Source of the DNA: Nectonema munidae
Taxonomy: Eukaryota > Nematomorpha > Nectonematoida > Nectonematidae
DNA: 64,000 bases
Assembly (NCBI GenBank): GCA_030549495.1
Contig: JAUIRK010000509.1
Location: 618,501-682,500, forward strand
Direction of reading: 5' to 3'
Part shown: in pieces, positions 34,111 through 58,639 of the stretch
Layout: every line of letters begins with the position of its first letter
Position numbering within the stretch: the first letter of the stretch is position 1
Made by a program: the position numbers and the translations under genes
Notes under the pieces: model-generated
Told to the model about the DNA's origin: nothing
Seen by the model: the letters and a program-made list of their open reading frames with translations, nothing else
Database searches by the model: none

Positions 34111-35221
34111 ATTAGCACTGTTGTTTTAATAAAACCAAAAAAAAATTTTTTTTTCACAAAAAATAAATTTTTATTGAAAACCGTTTTTTCAGTTTTTTAG
34201 ACTCTTTTTACGCTTTTTTCATCAGACTATTTTTCATAAAACGATTTGGCATATAAACGTTTTGCCTAATGTCACAACTCATCTCAATAAAAATAGCTAT
34301 ATTTTAATCCACACACTTACCGCTTACCGATAAAAATATTATTATTCTTTTCTAATTCCTTTATTGAAAAAAATATTTAGCGGCTTAGTTTTGATCTTTT
34401 TTATGCTTCACTCTACTGTCATTTTTCATTTTTATCAATTCTTTTTTTCCTTATATCTTTATCAAATAGGACAATTAATCATTTTTATTTATAATTATTT
34501 AAAAGTGATAAAAAAAATTAAGAGATAAAATGATAATTTGAAATAATTTAATAGAGATAAAATAAACAAGAATATAAATTTTTTTAATAATTTTACATAT
34601 ATAATAAACAAAGATGGATGAAATAAATAGCCTATTAGACAATTTGTCCATGGGGCGAAATGTCTGTCGACCCTTTGAACTACAGTATTCCAAAATTTGA
34701 AAACGTGCACAGTTTCCAAGAAAATTTGATCTTTTGTTTTCATTGCTTTGTATTCGAATTGATCCGCTTAGAAACACTATAAATACACATATGTTGAGTT
34801 GAAATATTATTCTTATTTTTCAATGTATAACAAAATTTCAAATGAGAAAAGTCAGAATTAGTGAAAATGATTATTTTGGATGGTCTAAATATTTTGGAAG
34901 CTTCATAAATTCTGTCAATTAGTTATTCACCTGCAAAGTTCATCATGTAAAAGTAACGAGATGACTCAACTTCCAAAAAACAGTAAAGCAAATCCTTTGT
35001 ATACTCTGGAGGAGTTAGAACTCCTGATTCATTTAAAATCCCTATCAATTCACTTTAGTTCACTGATTTTGCTCCAAAATCACAAGGGAGCATTGCTTTT
35101 GTAGATGAAAGCGCTTTCAATCTACATTTGAGTCGAACTCAAGCCAGAGCTAAATAAAGGAAAAAGAATCGCCTTTATAGTTCCTTCTTATCGTGGAAAA
35201 AATGTTTCATATTTAAATAAC

Positions 35222-35610
35222 TTTAACATTTCTAAACAACATCCGCTATATCCAGCTGATTTATTTGGTTTCATTTGGTCAAAAGCACAAATGACTTCAT
35301 CAAGAGACACAGATTCGCAAGGTCCTTCAACTTTATCGACCGCATCTAGATTTTCTAACTTATTTTCATTATTAAAAATTACTTTAGAAAAAGGCGTCCA
35401 GGTGTTTAACTTATCAACTAAATTACTAACTAAATATCCATCTTTTTAACTATATACAAGGTATCCCAACTACGTCTTGGTTTAACTTTCTGTTTTGCTT
35501 AACTATTTTGAAAACATCATTAGTTGTTTTGCGTTCTTTCTCTTCTTTTAATTGTAAAATTCTCACTCTTTCTGATTATTTTTTGCATAATATTGGCTAT
35601 CAATTCCTAC
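35222..35610 (-). mobile_element. LINE fragment inserted into the Tc1/IS630-like transposase
   Basis: On the minus strand the frame reads V-E-G-P-C-E-S-V-S-L-D-E-V, then M-K-P-N-K-S-A-G-Y-S-G, then L-E-M-L-K-L. This is the start of a LINE reverse transcriptase domain ('..K..KA.GPSG...EMLK'). The host transposase resumes around 35610. The boundaries are approximate. It shows the order of events: the DNA transposon landed first and the LINE second. Confidence 0.75.
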
Positions 35611-36599
35611 AAAGTAGTTCATTATCAAATAATTGAAAAAGAAACCTACAATTCTAAAAAAAAATTTAATTTCATGAAAGATCTTATTTGAAAAATGGAT
35701 GAAGATGTGACAATTGAACAAACAGAGTGGATCATTTTAGACAATGCAAGAATACACAAAACTGAATTAGTCAAGAATTATGTTTAAAGTGATGGCAAAT
35801 ACAAGCTCAAGTTTTTATCACCGTACTCGTATATGCTTAACCCTTGTGAAAACATTTTTTCGAAGGTTAAAGCCAAAGTGAAAAGTTCCTTGGCTTCACA
35901 AAATGATCACCCCTTTGTCTTATGGCAGAGCAATGCAACAACCATGTGAGTGCTTTAGCTTAAATTTCAGATTTTAATTTTTAATAATTTTCATAAAATC
36001 AATTTTTTATCTAATTTTTACATTTCAAATAATAAAATTAATGAAGTAAAAAAAGACATGAAAAAAGACGAACTTGTGAAAAAGGATCAACTTAAAGTAA
36101 AAATAGTATATATACAAATTATAAATATTTTTATCTGGCATAGATTGACCTTCGATAAATATTGGCTCTAAAAAGTCAATAACGGAATTTTTATTTACTT
36201 ACCAAAATGGAAGAGAATTTTTTATACTAAAATAAAATAAATCCTCCAATAGTAAGGAAATAACTCGTTTATTGGGCATCTAAAGTCAAATTGTGATTTG
36301 TGACACATCAAAATGTTCCAAATCTTATACCGTAAAATGGGAGGAGGGACAGATTTGAACATTCTTCACATTCAAAAATCGAGGATTTCACTAGCTATTG
36401 CCACTTTGTTTATATCACTGTCATAATTTGATTGTTCTTAGTGCTCGATAATTTTTTTTCTATTCAGAGGTACAATACCACATTTTTTAAACAAAGCTAT
36501 GATGTCTTTGCAGGCATTATTTCTTACTTTTTGTGTCAATTCGCTTAGTAATTGAGGAAACCTGTCTCTTGAAATATATGAGATTTTCTACTTTTGCAG

Positions 36600-37400
36600 A
36601 ACTATACGCCAAGCTCCTTAAAGGGACAAAATAAGCAACGTCTAGCTATCGGTTGCAACAGATGATTGGAATTTGGAGGCAAAAAACAAAATTCTATATT
36701 ATTATCCTCATACTTTTGGATAAATTGAGAAGAAAGATGTGAGCTCAAATTATCTTCAAACATAACTCTTTTATCAGGAAACTTTTTGAGGAATGGAAAG
36801 GCAAGTTTTTAAGCCAATCGGTGAAACAACGTATATCAAATTTATAAGCCATGTACGGAGGCAACATGTGACCAGAATTTATGCCTCTTTTAGTAGTGAT
36901 CTTTTTTGGCCAGGATCATCATTTAAATTAGTTTCATTGTAATTCCTAATGTTCTCTACTGGAACATCATGCAATGTATCAACTAAGTTATCAAAATATA
37001 AATTTATTTTTTCTAAAGAAATTGCTGCTTTAAATCTTTTAATCTTTGTGTCTTTTCTGAAAACTCATCGTCATTATTTTTCTGGCATGTTATAATTAAA
37101 CTTTTCTTCATTCCCCGCTGATCCAAGTATGAGTTAACTATTATTCTTAAATCCAGAGAATTTAAAGGATAACCTCAATTAGCGCAAACAATAAGTTTTT
37201 AACCAAGAGATTTTCAACTTCTTCTCCAACGCTCACTTGGCCATCAGGCTGTTTCATATTTGGATTCTTCATTCGACTAGACAAAACGCTTTTATGTATA
37301 TGAAAGGTCTCCTCTGCTTTTTTCAATGACATAGCATCTAGAGCTTTACTGTAGTCATCTACAATGTATTTCTTTCGATTTATATGTACGTGGCATACTG
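36600..37400 (-). mobile_element. pogo/Tigger-like transposase remnant
   Basis: The minus strand begins with a CENP-B-type helix-turn-helix (F-H-I-H-K-S-V-L-S-S-R-M near 37300). Then come N-Y-N-E-T-N-L-N-D-D-P-G near 36940 and R-V-M-F-E-D-N-L-S-S-H-L near 36760, followed by F-C-L-L-P-type N-S-N-H-L-L-Q-P-I. These correspond to the DDE_1 catalytic core of pogo, Tigger and jerky proteins, where 'GDNLSSHL' carries an Asp; here it reads E-D-N. Multiple stops are present. No terminal repeats were found. Confidence 0.8.
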
Positions 37401-38729
37401 TCTCTTGTCACCTCGTTCAAACCCCAAATATTATCTAAAAAACTGTAAACTTAATGAAGCAAAAACAAAAATTACTACTAAGATTTCTGTATATTCTTCA
37501 TCAACATTTAAAATAAGTGTACTATCACGCTGTTTGAATTATACTTATGAAGTTTTGCTAATTCAAAAATTTCATGTGTAAAGTACTTCTCAAGTCTTTT
37601 ATAGTTTTACCCTTCACGATGAGTACTTAGCAAACACTATCAATTTTCATCTGTAAAGTATTCAGCGCTGTTCCCAAAAACAAAGCATACTTTTTCAAAC
37701 ATAATAGAACTTTGGGAATATCTATTTTTCGATAAATATTCTTTTAAATATTGAGTATATTTTTACTTTACTAGTAATTTCGACATTGAATTATATAGAT
37801 TAGAACCTTTATATAACAATTTAATACTCAAAGAACGCTTTTTCTATTGAAGATATTAAAACTTCTGTTAACTATCCAGTGATACTAACTTTTTGTCAAA
37901 ATTTATCCTACTAACTTTTAAATTGATCAATACTCCATTTATTTTTGTAATTCTTAAAAAATAAATAGAAAATCAATAAAGTATTGTATTTATTTATGCT
38001 TGGTTTTATCTATTCAAATGTTATGATATAAAGTTGAGGAGGTTTCTTTTTTGTTAAAGTTAAAGGAAGGAATTCTTTTTTTCTCGTTTATTTCGGAATA
38101 TGCTTTCGTCATTAAAGTCGCATAGTAACTATGTTTGTTATCAAAATTGTGATAACGAGATCATCTGTAGCTGTATGCTGTTTACGTGCGATTACTAAAA
38201 AAACGATTTCAGCGTATTTTGTCCGTTGTTTTGTTGCTCCCAACTTTCTAAGTAGTTTGCTTTTAGAAAATATATCGAAGATAATAAAACTAAGCCTTGA
38301 TGATTCCTCATAGTTATCATTAGAAAATCTTTTCGAATGTTTCTCGTGAGCTGAGTCAATTTGGTGATGTATTTATCACAGATGGCGAACACTCTGCTAA
38401 GCCGATCAAAGCATTGATACTCCGATGAGCCTCTTCAGCGAGGGCACTCTGAGATGGGGGGGAGGCACTGGAATCAATAATTTTGGAGTCACTAGACGGA
38501 ACACCTATTTCAATCCGGCTGTTGCCTTTGGCATATTCTTCTACAGGCATGATGTTATGCATCATCAAGAAGATGGTCATCACTTTAAGTATTGCGCAGA
38601 AGAAAGCCTGTCTTGGAACTTTCGTGGCAATTTAACAGATGGCTGTGGTAGTACAGCTTCAAATTGAAATAATGTCGTCTAAGGAAACATTTCTTTCAAG
38701 TAATGTCGCCTAGACTCTAGAAATATTCT

Positions 38730-41700
38730 ATGCAAAGGTAAGTGTATTGATGCTTTCTCCAGTAGTCTTCACCGAACACTGATACGAAGAAATAGGTAGA
38801 TTTTCGCTATTATATCAGGATTATTTGGATTTTTTTCAAATGCAAATTTTAAGGCAGATAAATCTGGAAAGAGGGGTGATTAAATTTTGGCAAATGATCA
38901 AAGGGTGCCCTGGGAGTAAAAAGGTTGAGAAGCACTGCAGCATAAGGGACATTTCTTTTAAAATGTCTTGTTTGAGGGGGGGGGGGGGGGGGAGAAACAC
39001 GGATGTAGTATTGCTATTATTATCCACATAAGCAATGGAGAAGACTAAAATAGTTTACTTTAAATGAAGTTTGCAAGCCTTTAAATTTATCCTGTATGCA
39101 CTAACGTTTATTTTTAGAACATGTTCACTGGCTCACCAAGTTCATAGGATGACTCGTCTGACCGTTGTAGACAATTCAAACCTGGGCAAGCAAGCACTGT
39201 CTTCAGGCAGGCGAGCGAAGTGCATTGGCCTTTACGGGCCTAGAAAGAAATGGGCGAATTTGGGAGACCTTATTATGGTGGCGATCCGCGGAGAAAAGAA
39301 GAAAGCCATCGTTGTTGGCGGAACGTAAGAGAATCGCCCGCATTCGGTCTTAGATTCGCGAATAAGAATAATTGGAGCGACCAAATTTCTTGTGCCTCCA
39401 CTTGTAAAATGTGATGCCTTCATGTAAGCACCATAGACAAAATGTGTTAAGCCATTTAAGACCAAGCAAAGCAGACGACATCTAAAAAAAATGCAGACGA
39501 TTTATATTCAAAGTTATTGAAAAAAGCAGACGAAGATGAAATTACTTATGTTCCAAAATAGGAACATTGGTCGTAAATGGGTTAACGTGTTTCCTCGAAA
39601 AAGAGCTTGTCTTGCAATCTCTTGTAAATTAGGTGCATCGCTATTTTCCCAAATTTGAGATGAAATTTCTTCATTTGAAAAATCTATATATTTAGGCTTT
39701 TCAAATTTTGTCAAAAGTATTTTCAATGAACATCGAATTCAACGTTTCCATTATCCTCCCCTTCTACACTAACCCTGTCCTCATTAAGATGAGTATTTAT
39801 TTTAATTAACGCGAACCCGCATTTTTCAAAGAAAATCGACCCGATTCCAACTTTATTTTGTTTACTCCTTCCGTATGTGTGTTGTATACAAAACCAAAAT
39901 TTCAAAAAGTGTTCAAAAGTAAAATATGGATGCTTTAACTCGTTAACGACCAGAATAATCAGACGATATCTAATGTAAAGCAGAAGATTTGTATTAAAGA
40001 GCTTTGATAAACGCAGACGATTTTATTTTTGTAAAGTCGACTCAGAACGTTAACGGGTTAAGGTGAGTTCCTCTTTTCGAAGTAGCATGTTGCCAGCTGA
40101 AATTATTTTACTGGGTCCACTTGGCATAGCTATAGTAAATTTTATTGTGAAAAATCATGTTAAAAATCTTATACTACTAAATTTCTCTAGATTTTGCAAC
40201 TCATTTGTTTTAATTGGCTCAATATTTTTCGATAAAACCCTTATGGTTCGTTTGAGATGTCGAAGATTGATTTATTACTTTTTATTTTTGGAATTAAGGA
40301 GCCACCTTGTGTATAATATGAGGTCTAAACTTTTTTCAATTCAATCAAATTAGAAACATTTTTGCAAAGATGATATTTCACAGTCGCACAAGCAAGTAAG
40401 TTTTTGAATTAAAGTAATAAAAATCAGGTGTAAAATAGGCTTAGTGCTCGTTTCAAAGATTTGAATTGTTTCGTCAAATGGGGCAAAAAGGAGACGTTTT
40501 TGTAATAATGCAAAGTCAAGCATTGGATTCCTGATATTTCTAATAGAGGAGGATGGGATGCGATATTTTTTGCATTTTGCTATGGACATGAATGATACTA
40601 ATTAATCCAAGCACACGGAAAATAGAAAATCCAGCCTGTTTCACAAGATTGCTTCACTTGTTTTGTCAAAAAATCTGAAGGGATGATTTTTTGATGAAGC
40701 GAGAAACCTATGAGTATTGATGAGATAAGTAATCGACAAAGATTTACTGAAGTTATAAAAGTATTCTGTTAGATTTTCGGTGGTATATATATAAATATAT
40801 ATATCAAAATTATTGTGCATATTTAATTGTATTGCGAGGTGACGTTTGATTGACAGTCGGGAAATTTGTTTTTCAGAGTGAATGACTAGTCATGTGTGCC
40901 AGGCATTGTAGATTGCGTGGGAAAGTGGACCTATCACACTAATTATATCTGTGGCAGGCATTGTACATTGCGATGTCCTTCAACAAGTATCACTCATTTC
41001 AAAAGTTTGTGCTAGACTTGATAATTCCACCATATACATTGTTAAATTGTGAAATATCCTTAGAAAAATGTTTCAGATTTCATTGAAAAAAGCTTAGATA
41101 CATATCCTACCCGTAGGTTCGGTTTTCCAAAACGGAATGGGTTTACCCATCCTGCAAAGAAGTGAATGTGAGGAGAAGGTAAGAGGGGGAAATGTTATTC
41201 TTCTTAACTTAAGAAAGTCTTGGGCTGAAATAAAATAGGAGGCTTCAGTTTGTTCTCAATCTAAGACACCTCATATACCCAATGCTCTAGCATTGTCTTT
41301 ACCGGGCGTTGCTTAAAGACCGACCCCATATTCTTTACACCCTCCACCTGGCCCTCTTTGAGACAGGTCTTCGTTCGAGGACATACGCAATAGTTTGATT
41401 AGATACCCGCCTAAGTAGTATAGTGACTGCACATAACAAGAGCTCAGATAGATGCAAAATATTAATACGAGATGTAAAGTGTGCGTGCATTAGTGAGTCC
41501 CTCTAAACAGTGAATATGTTTCATTTTCGATTTATTGCAAACTATAATGAACCTTCTTAAAGTGAAAACTTCTATACAATGCAAATAATTTGGACAATTG
41601 GAAATTAACCTATAAACAAATAGTAATTTAATGAAATAAATGTTTCAATTTTTGTGTAATAACCATTTGCCTAAAAATAAAAATCCATATTATCAATTAA

Positions 41701-42573
41701 AATTTTTTTGATATACTTATTATTTTTTCCAATATATAATACCAAAAGCCACCCTGTTTACAAAGCGACAAGTATCTATCTAGTCTTCTAATTTGTATGC
41801 TCATTCGAAAAATGAGATGTTTGACTCGTCTAAACAGGTATTTTTCATTGGCTTAAATTAGTTGTTTAAAATGGCTTTTCCATTTATTGCTTAAAGCAAG
41901 TTTTTTTGTCTTTTAAATCTTATTTTCACTTTAGTTTTTTACTCCTTTAGACCACATTAGAGATCCTGTAATCTATGCATTTTTATTATGCTTATTTTTA
42001 ATGAGCTAGAAGTTCTCTTTAAAACAGGTATTTACTATATTAGTTCTGATGCAAATCTAAGATTCTTTCTTTTTAAATTTCCTTCAGAAAAAAGTTTCAC
42101 TGCTGCCCACAGAGAAAACCTAATTTTTGGAAGGCCCAAAATTTAAAACTCCGAATTTTTTATCATTTAACTTTTTTGCGTTTGCTGATCAATTTAATTT
42201 TATAATAAAATTTTTAGTAGCTATAAGCAAGCGACAAGTTTGAACAATACTGGTTTATCCCAATGTTCATTTATATATTTTTTATTATGTATGCTCATCA
42301 TACATTTTTTAATTTTTATTGTGCATTATTTAGGGAATAGGCAAAGTTTTTTATTGCATTTTGTGATTTTTTTTTTATAAGTTCTTAGATTTTCCTTTTT
42401 TGATTAGCGAAAGACAAGCATGTTTCGTTCCTCGCATGGACACAAACAACATAGTTCTCGTCAACGATGACTTTTCTCCCATTGGCAGTCGCATTAACTT
42501 CCCCATACCTGCAAAACTCAAACATATGAAGAACTGTGCCAAGATAGTGGCGATAGCCACCAAATTTTACTAA
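38730..42573 (+). CDS. MRPL14: mitochondrial ribosomal protein uL14m
   Basis: uL14m is part of the large subunit of the mitochondrial ribosome, at the subunit interface. The exons are 38730-38737, 39118-39324 and 42408-42573, giving 126 residues (human about 145). Exon 2 encodes M-T-R-L-T-V-V-D-N-S-N-L-G-K, then G-D-L-I-M-V-A-I-R-G-E-K-K-K-A-I-V-V-G-G. Exon 3 encodes P-R-M-D-T-N-N-I-V-L-V-N-D-D, G-S-R-I-N-F-P-I-P and V-A-I-A-T-K-F-Y. All are uL14 signature blocks. Phases agree across both introns. The start is the weakest part: ATG-CAA-AG before a strong donor gtaagt gives M-Q-R-T-C-S-L-A-H, with an in-frame stop just upstream. Intron 1 is 380 bases. Intron 2 (3,083 bases) holds two TTAA MITEs. 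Confidence 0.9.
38760..38946. mobile_element. possible hAT MITE end in MRPL14 intron 1
   Basis: aaaaggttgagaagcactg ending at about 38937 is a typical hAT 3' terminus. A weak inverted partner (cagtagtcttcacc) lies at 38762. No target duplication is visible, so the extent is uncertain. Confidence 0.35.
38976..38992. repeat. poly-G tract (17 G)
   Basis: A run of 17 G on the sense strand of MRPL14 intron 1, about 125 bases before the acceptor. Confidence 0.9.
39447..39585. mobile_element. TTAA-flanked MITE, copy C
   Basis: Begins TTAAGCCATTTAAGACC and ends GGTCGTAAATGGGTTAA. Internally it matches copy A at 19475 over nearly its whole length, including gcagacgatttatattcaa and gcagacgaagatgaaatt. 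It lies in MRPL14 intron 2. Confidence 0.8.
39600..39905 (-). other. protein-like minus-strand frames in MRPL14 intron
   Basis: Two overlapping frames read V-S-V-E-G-E-D-N-G-N-V-E-F and then K-P-K-Y-I-D-F-S-N-E-E-I...E-I-A-R-Q-A-L-F-R-G, which look more protein-like than the AT-rich background. No family was recognised. The downstream end abuts MITE copy C. It could be the relic of a transposon or of a processed gene. Confidence 0.25.
39935..40061. mobile_element. TTAA-flanked MITE, copy D (diverged)
   Basis: Begins TTAACTCGTTAACGACC and ends GAACGTTAACGGGTTAA, with cagacga and cagaaga words inside. It is the same size and architecture as copies A-C but clearly an older or different subfamily. 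Confidence 0.7.
40062..42400. other. MRPL14 intron 2, remainder
   Basis: Mostly AT-rich. GC-richer patches at 40845-41000 (a doubled caggcattgta.attgcg) and 41100-41420 have no recognised coding content. Confidence 0.4.
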
Positions 42574-42641
42574 TGGCTCAGTCAGTTGTTATGAAAATGA
42601 ATTCATGTGTCCTACATTTATCCAATGTTCTTATTAATTGT

Positions 42642-42647
42642 AATAAA
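42642..42647 (+). promoter_or_regulatory. MRPL14: MRPL14 polyadenylation signal
   Basis: AATAAA about 70 bases after the stop codon. Confidence 0.65.
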
Positions 42648-43128
42648 AAATATTTTTAAAATTATCAAATGGTTGATGATTTCCCATATTTAAATTTTGA
42701 ACAACATATGGTATTACGCATGGCTCAACAAGCTAATTCGTATAGCCTACCTAATTCAATTTCTGGCGTGTTCCACTGTTTACTTAAATAGAAATAGTAT
42801 TAGAACAACACTTAAACTAACACTAATACGACATTGCGTGTTTTTCAATTAAAAGTTTATTTTAAAATGTCTTCATAGCCATAATAAACCATTAGCAATG
42901 AAAAAAATTAAATTTTTGCAAAAAGTATTTTTTTTAATTAACCGTGCACTTTCCACAAATTGATATAATTTACAAACTAAGTACAACGTAAATTTTAAAG
43001 TAAAGAAATTGTCACAAGGGGATATACAATACATATATTACGTAATGCCTTCAATAATTTCGCGTTAAGTAATATATGTATGTCTCCTAGTATTTTAACC
43101 CTTTTTTTAGCAATAAAAGTCTGTTTCA

Positions 43129-43344
43129 CTAACTTTTTACAACATATTCACCAAGAAGACAATGTGCTCCTTCTTCATTCTTACCAAGATGGGGAGAACC
43201 CAAGTATATTTTGTTTTCACATCGACCATTAACCAAAATTCCATCCCATATTTGTCTGGCTAAATGAGCATCTTGCCTTTGTTGAGAATAGTTGCTTATC
43301 AATAGTAAGTTCTGGATAAGGAACATAAGATCTTCGGCTATTTT
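43129..43344 (-). CDS. candidate terminal exon of an unrecognised gene
   Basis: After an acceptor ending atttttag, 216 bases stay open in phase 0 to a stop. The translation starts K-I-A-E-D-L-M-F-L-I-Q-N-L-L and continues A-H-L-A-R-Q-I-W-D-G-I-L-V-N-G, ending L-L-G-E-Y-V-V-K-S. Its composition is balanced (Trp, Cys, His, Gly), unlike chance frames here. A second protein-like stretch on the same strand at about 43578-43706 (R-E-I-V-G-S-Q-A-D-E-R-I-Q-R-L-L-Q) may be another exon, but I could not join them in phase. It may equally be a decayed mobile-element gene. No family was recognised. Confidence 0.4.
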   Translation of the reverse strand, partial: KIAEDLMFLIQNLLLISNYSQQRQDAHLARQIWDGILVNGRCENKIYLGSPHLGKNEEGAHCLLGEYVVKS

Positions 43345-43927
43345 CTAAAAATAAATCTCAAATTTCAGACATTATAGCAAACTATCTTCTTTATACATAT
43401 TCTTTGACTTAAAATCAAATCTTAAGTATTTTATTATTTCTTGCAAAGTAAGGATAATTTTATATTTCTTGCTGTATATAGTCTTTGAAAGATTGTACCA
43501 TAAGCTTCTTGAACAAAGTTTTCTTTCTCAAGTAGCTCCTCTGAGTTATACATAAAGCCAAAAAAATTCCAACTCTACAATTGAAAGATTCCATTCACTT
43601 TTTTCTTTGATCTCTTCTTAATAGCACATTTTTGAAGAAGACGTTGGATTCTCTCATCAGCTTGACTACCTACTATTTCACGATAGGAAAAATTCGTTGG
43701 ACCTGGGTTGGATTTGAAAACGTTTTGAGTTTAAGATCTTCCTTTTACATTATTAATTTTACTCGATTCAGTTCCATCTTTATCTAAAGTTATACTTTCA
43801 TATTCTTCTGAGTTTATATGACAGTAGTAAGCTATAGTTTTTCACCTTTTTACCATTATTATCAGAAGAAACCTCTTCAGAATCACTCGACTTGATTATC
43901 ATAAGGGTTCTAGGATAATTGCACCCC

Positions 43928-44178
43928 AGACAACTACCCACGATATATTTATTTGAAAATAAGGTTATTTTAAAAAATAAAAAATATATTTAAGTATTCA
44001 AAAATTATTGAAAAAAATGTTAAAAAAAAAATATGAAAACATTTAAAAGTAAGAAAAAAAATTCAAATTTTGAACTATCCAATTTAACCATAATTAATTA
44101 CATCAGAAAAATTAACTCTAAAGTTAATCATATTTTTTTAAATCATTAGATATATTAAATATATCGGGGCAGTTGTCT
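43928..44178. mobile_element. MITE-like element with 23-base inverted ends
   Basis: agacaactacccacgatat at 43928 pairs with the inverted atatcggggcagttgtct ending 44178. A ctaggataa..g..ccc motif lies just outside at about 43911 and again at 44381, so the element may be part of a larger nested structure. There is no coding content. Confidence 0.5.
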
Positions 44179-44189
44179 ACTGTAATAAT

Positions 44190-45320
44190 TTTCGTGGGAA
44201 GGAATTATCTGGGGGCAAATAAACACATCCACATTAGCAAAAACTTTCAAGAATACTACGGCTTCGATTATGTTTTATATACTTTAACTTCATTGGATGT
44301 AAGAATTTTTCAATTTCAAGCGAGCGTTTATTCAAAAAAGTCTGAAAAACACTTGAAAGACACATTATAAAACTGCCCCTAGGATAACCGTCCCCGAATA
44401 TATAAATTTATTTATTTATACATGAATATGAAGAAATAATAGATGTTTAAATTGTGAATATTGAAAATTACTGTATTATAATTTTTATTTTTGAGTATCT
44501 TCATTTATTTTCATTCTTATCTTTTCTTTCGATAGTATTCATTTTTTAGAAGGTTGTTTTGTGCAAAATTTACAAATCCATCTCACTCCAATATTTGAAG
44601 ATCTAAAATTCTTTGGCAGATATAACAAAACCAAGAGCAACAGTTCATCGTCAATTCAAAATTGTCTAAACAAGATTTTAATAGACTTAGCTTATTTTTC
44701 TAAATTTACACTCTTGAGTCATTCATCAACTTGGAAGAGATTTTGTTATTGCTACCTGAGATAAAGATTTATGATAAAGCAAATGAGGATTTTTTCTTTT
44801 GACAGCACAAAACTTTTATCTTCTCATATTTTACAGCTAAAAAGGAAAACTCAATTATGTAGCTGTTTGAAAGAAATACTAGTTTTATGTACCTTATTCC
44901 GAAAAAGATTTCACTATCTTTTAATATTTTCACCTCTTCTTGTGTATATTTATATGCGTGTTAAATTTTGCATACATCAAAAAATCGTGTTAATTTATTA
45001 TATGCATATTACTGCTCCTCTTTCTATTTTAAGTGTGGCATTGCGTTTTTCTTTTTAGTACGTATATATCATTTACGAAAACAGAAAGCTGGTAATAATA
45101 ATAATCATGCTATTTTTATTTAAAAATATATTAAAATTAAAAACAAAATTTGTCAAAAAATCTTACTATCAGAATAATCTAGTATGGATGATTGAGAGTA
45201 ATGCAAAATGATGGATGAAGATAGAAAACCAACATTTTTCCTCTAAATGTATGTGAAGAGTAATCAGTATTCAGTGTTGTAATATTGCACATTTATGAAA
45301 AAAGAAATTATGAAAAAGTT
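44190..45320. other. intergenic, AT-rich
   Basis: The plus-strand frames at 44561-44764 and 44771-45058 are hydrophobic or Lys-rich with no motif. This stretch separates the candidate exon at 43.1 kb from the 3' end of ARHGAP39. I see no clear poly-A signal for ARHGAP39. Confidence 0.3.
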
Positions 45321-45324
45321 ATTA

Positions 45325-58636
<13,312 letters not shown>

Positions 58637-58639
58637 CTA

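Larger units (their letters stand above)
33600..36110 (+). mobile_element. Tc1/IS630-like transposon with repeated ends
   Basis: The left end (33608-33735) has three roughly 42-base copies of a gttcgtccttttttac unit. The right end (36055-36105) has an inverted relative (gacgaacttgtgaaaaagg). Between them the plus strand encodes parts of an IS630/Tc1-like DDE transposase: F-V-D-E-S-A-F-N-L-H-L at about 35100 (first Asp), I-L-D-N-A-R-I-H-K-T at about 35735 (second Asp), and N-P-C-E-N-I-F-S-K-V-K at about 35845 (Glu). Stops interrupt it, and a LINE fragment splits the two Asp blocks. It is inactive. Confidence 0.75.

Noticed and set aside
34900-35060. Minus-strand peptide-like stretch (L-T-P-P-E-Y-T-K-D-L-L-Y)
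   Set aside because: Only about 40 residues, inside a decayed transposon, with no family resemblance I can defend.
38356-38667. Overlapping 75-80-residue frames on both strands upstream of MRPL14
   Set aside because: The GC-richer promoter-side DNA yields open frames on both strands. Neither has a motif, splice support or a family match.
38680-38760. Minus strand reads T-T-G-E-S-I-N-T-L-T-F-A, like the end of a kinesin motor domain
   Set aside because: The segment is followed by stops, has no other kinesin motif nearby, and overlaps the plus-strand donor of MRPL14 exon 1, which is better supported.
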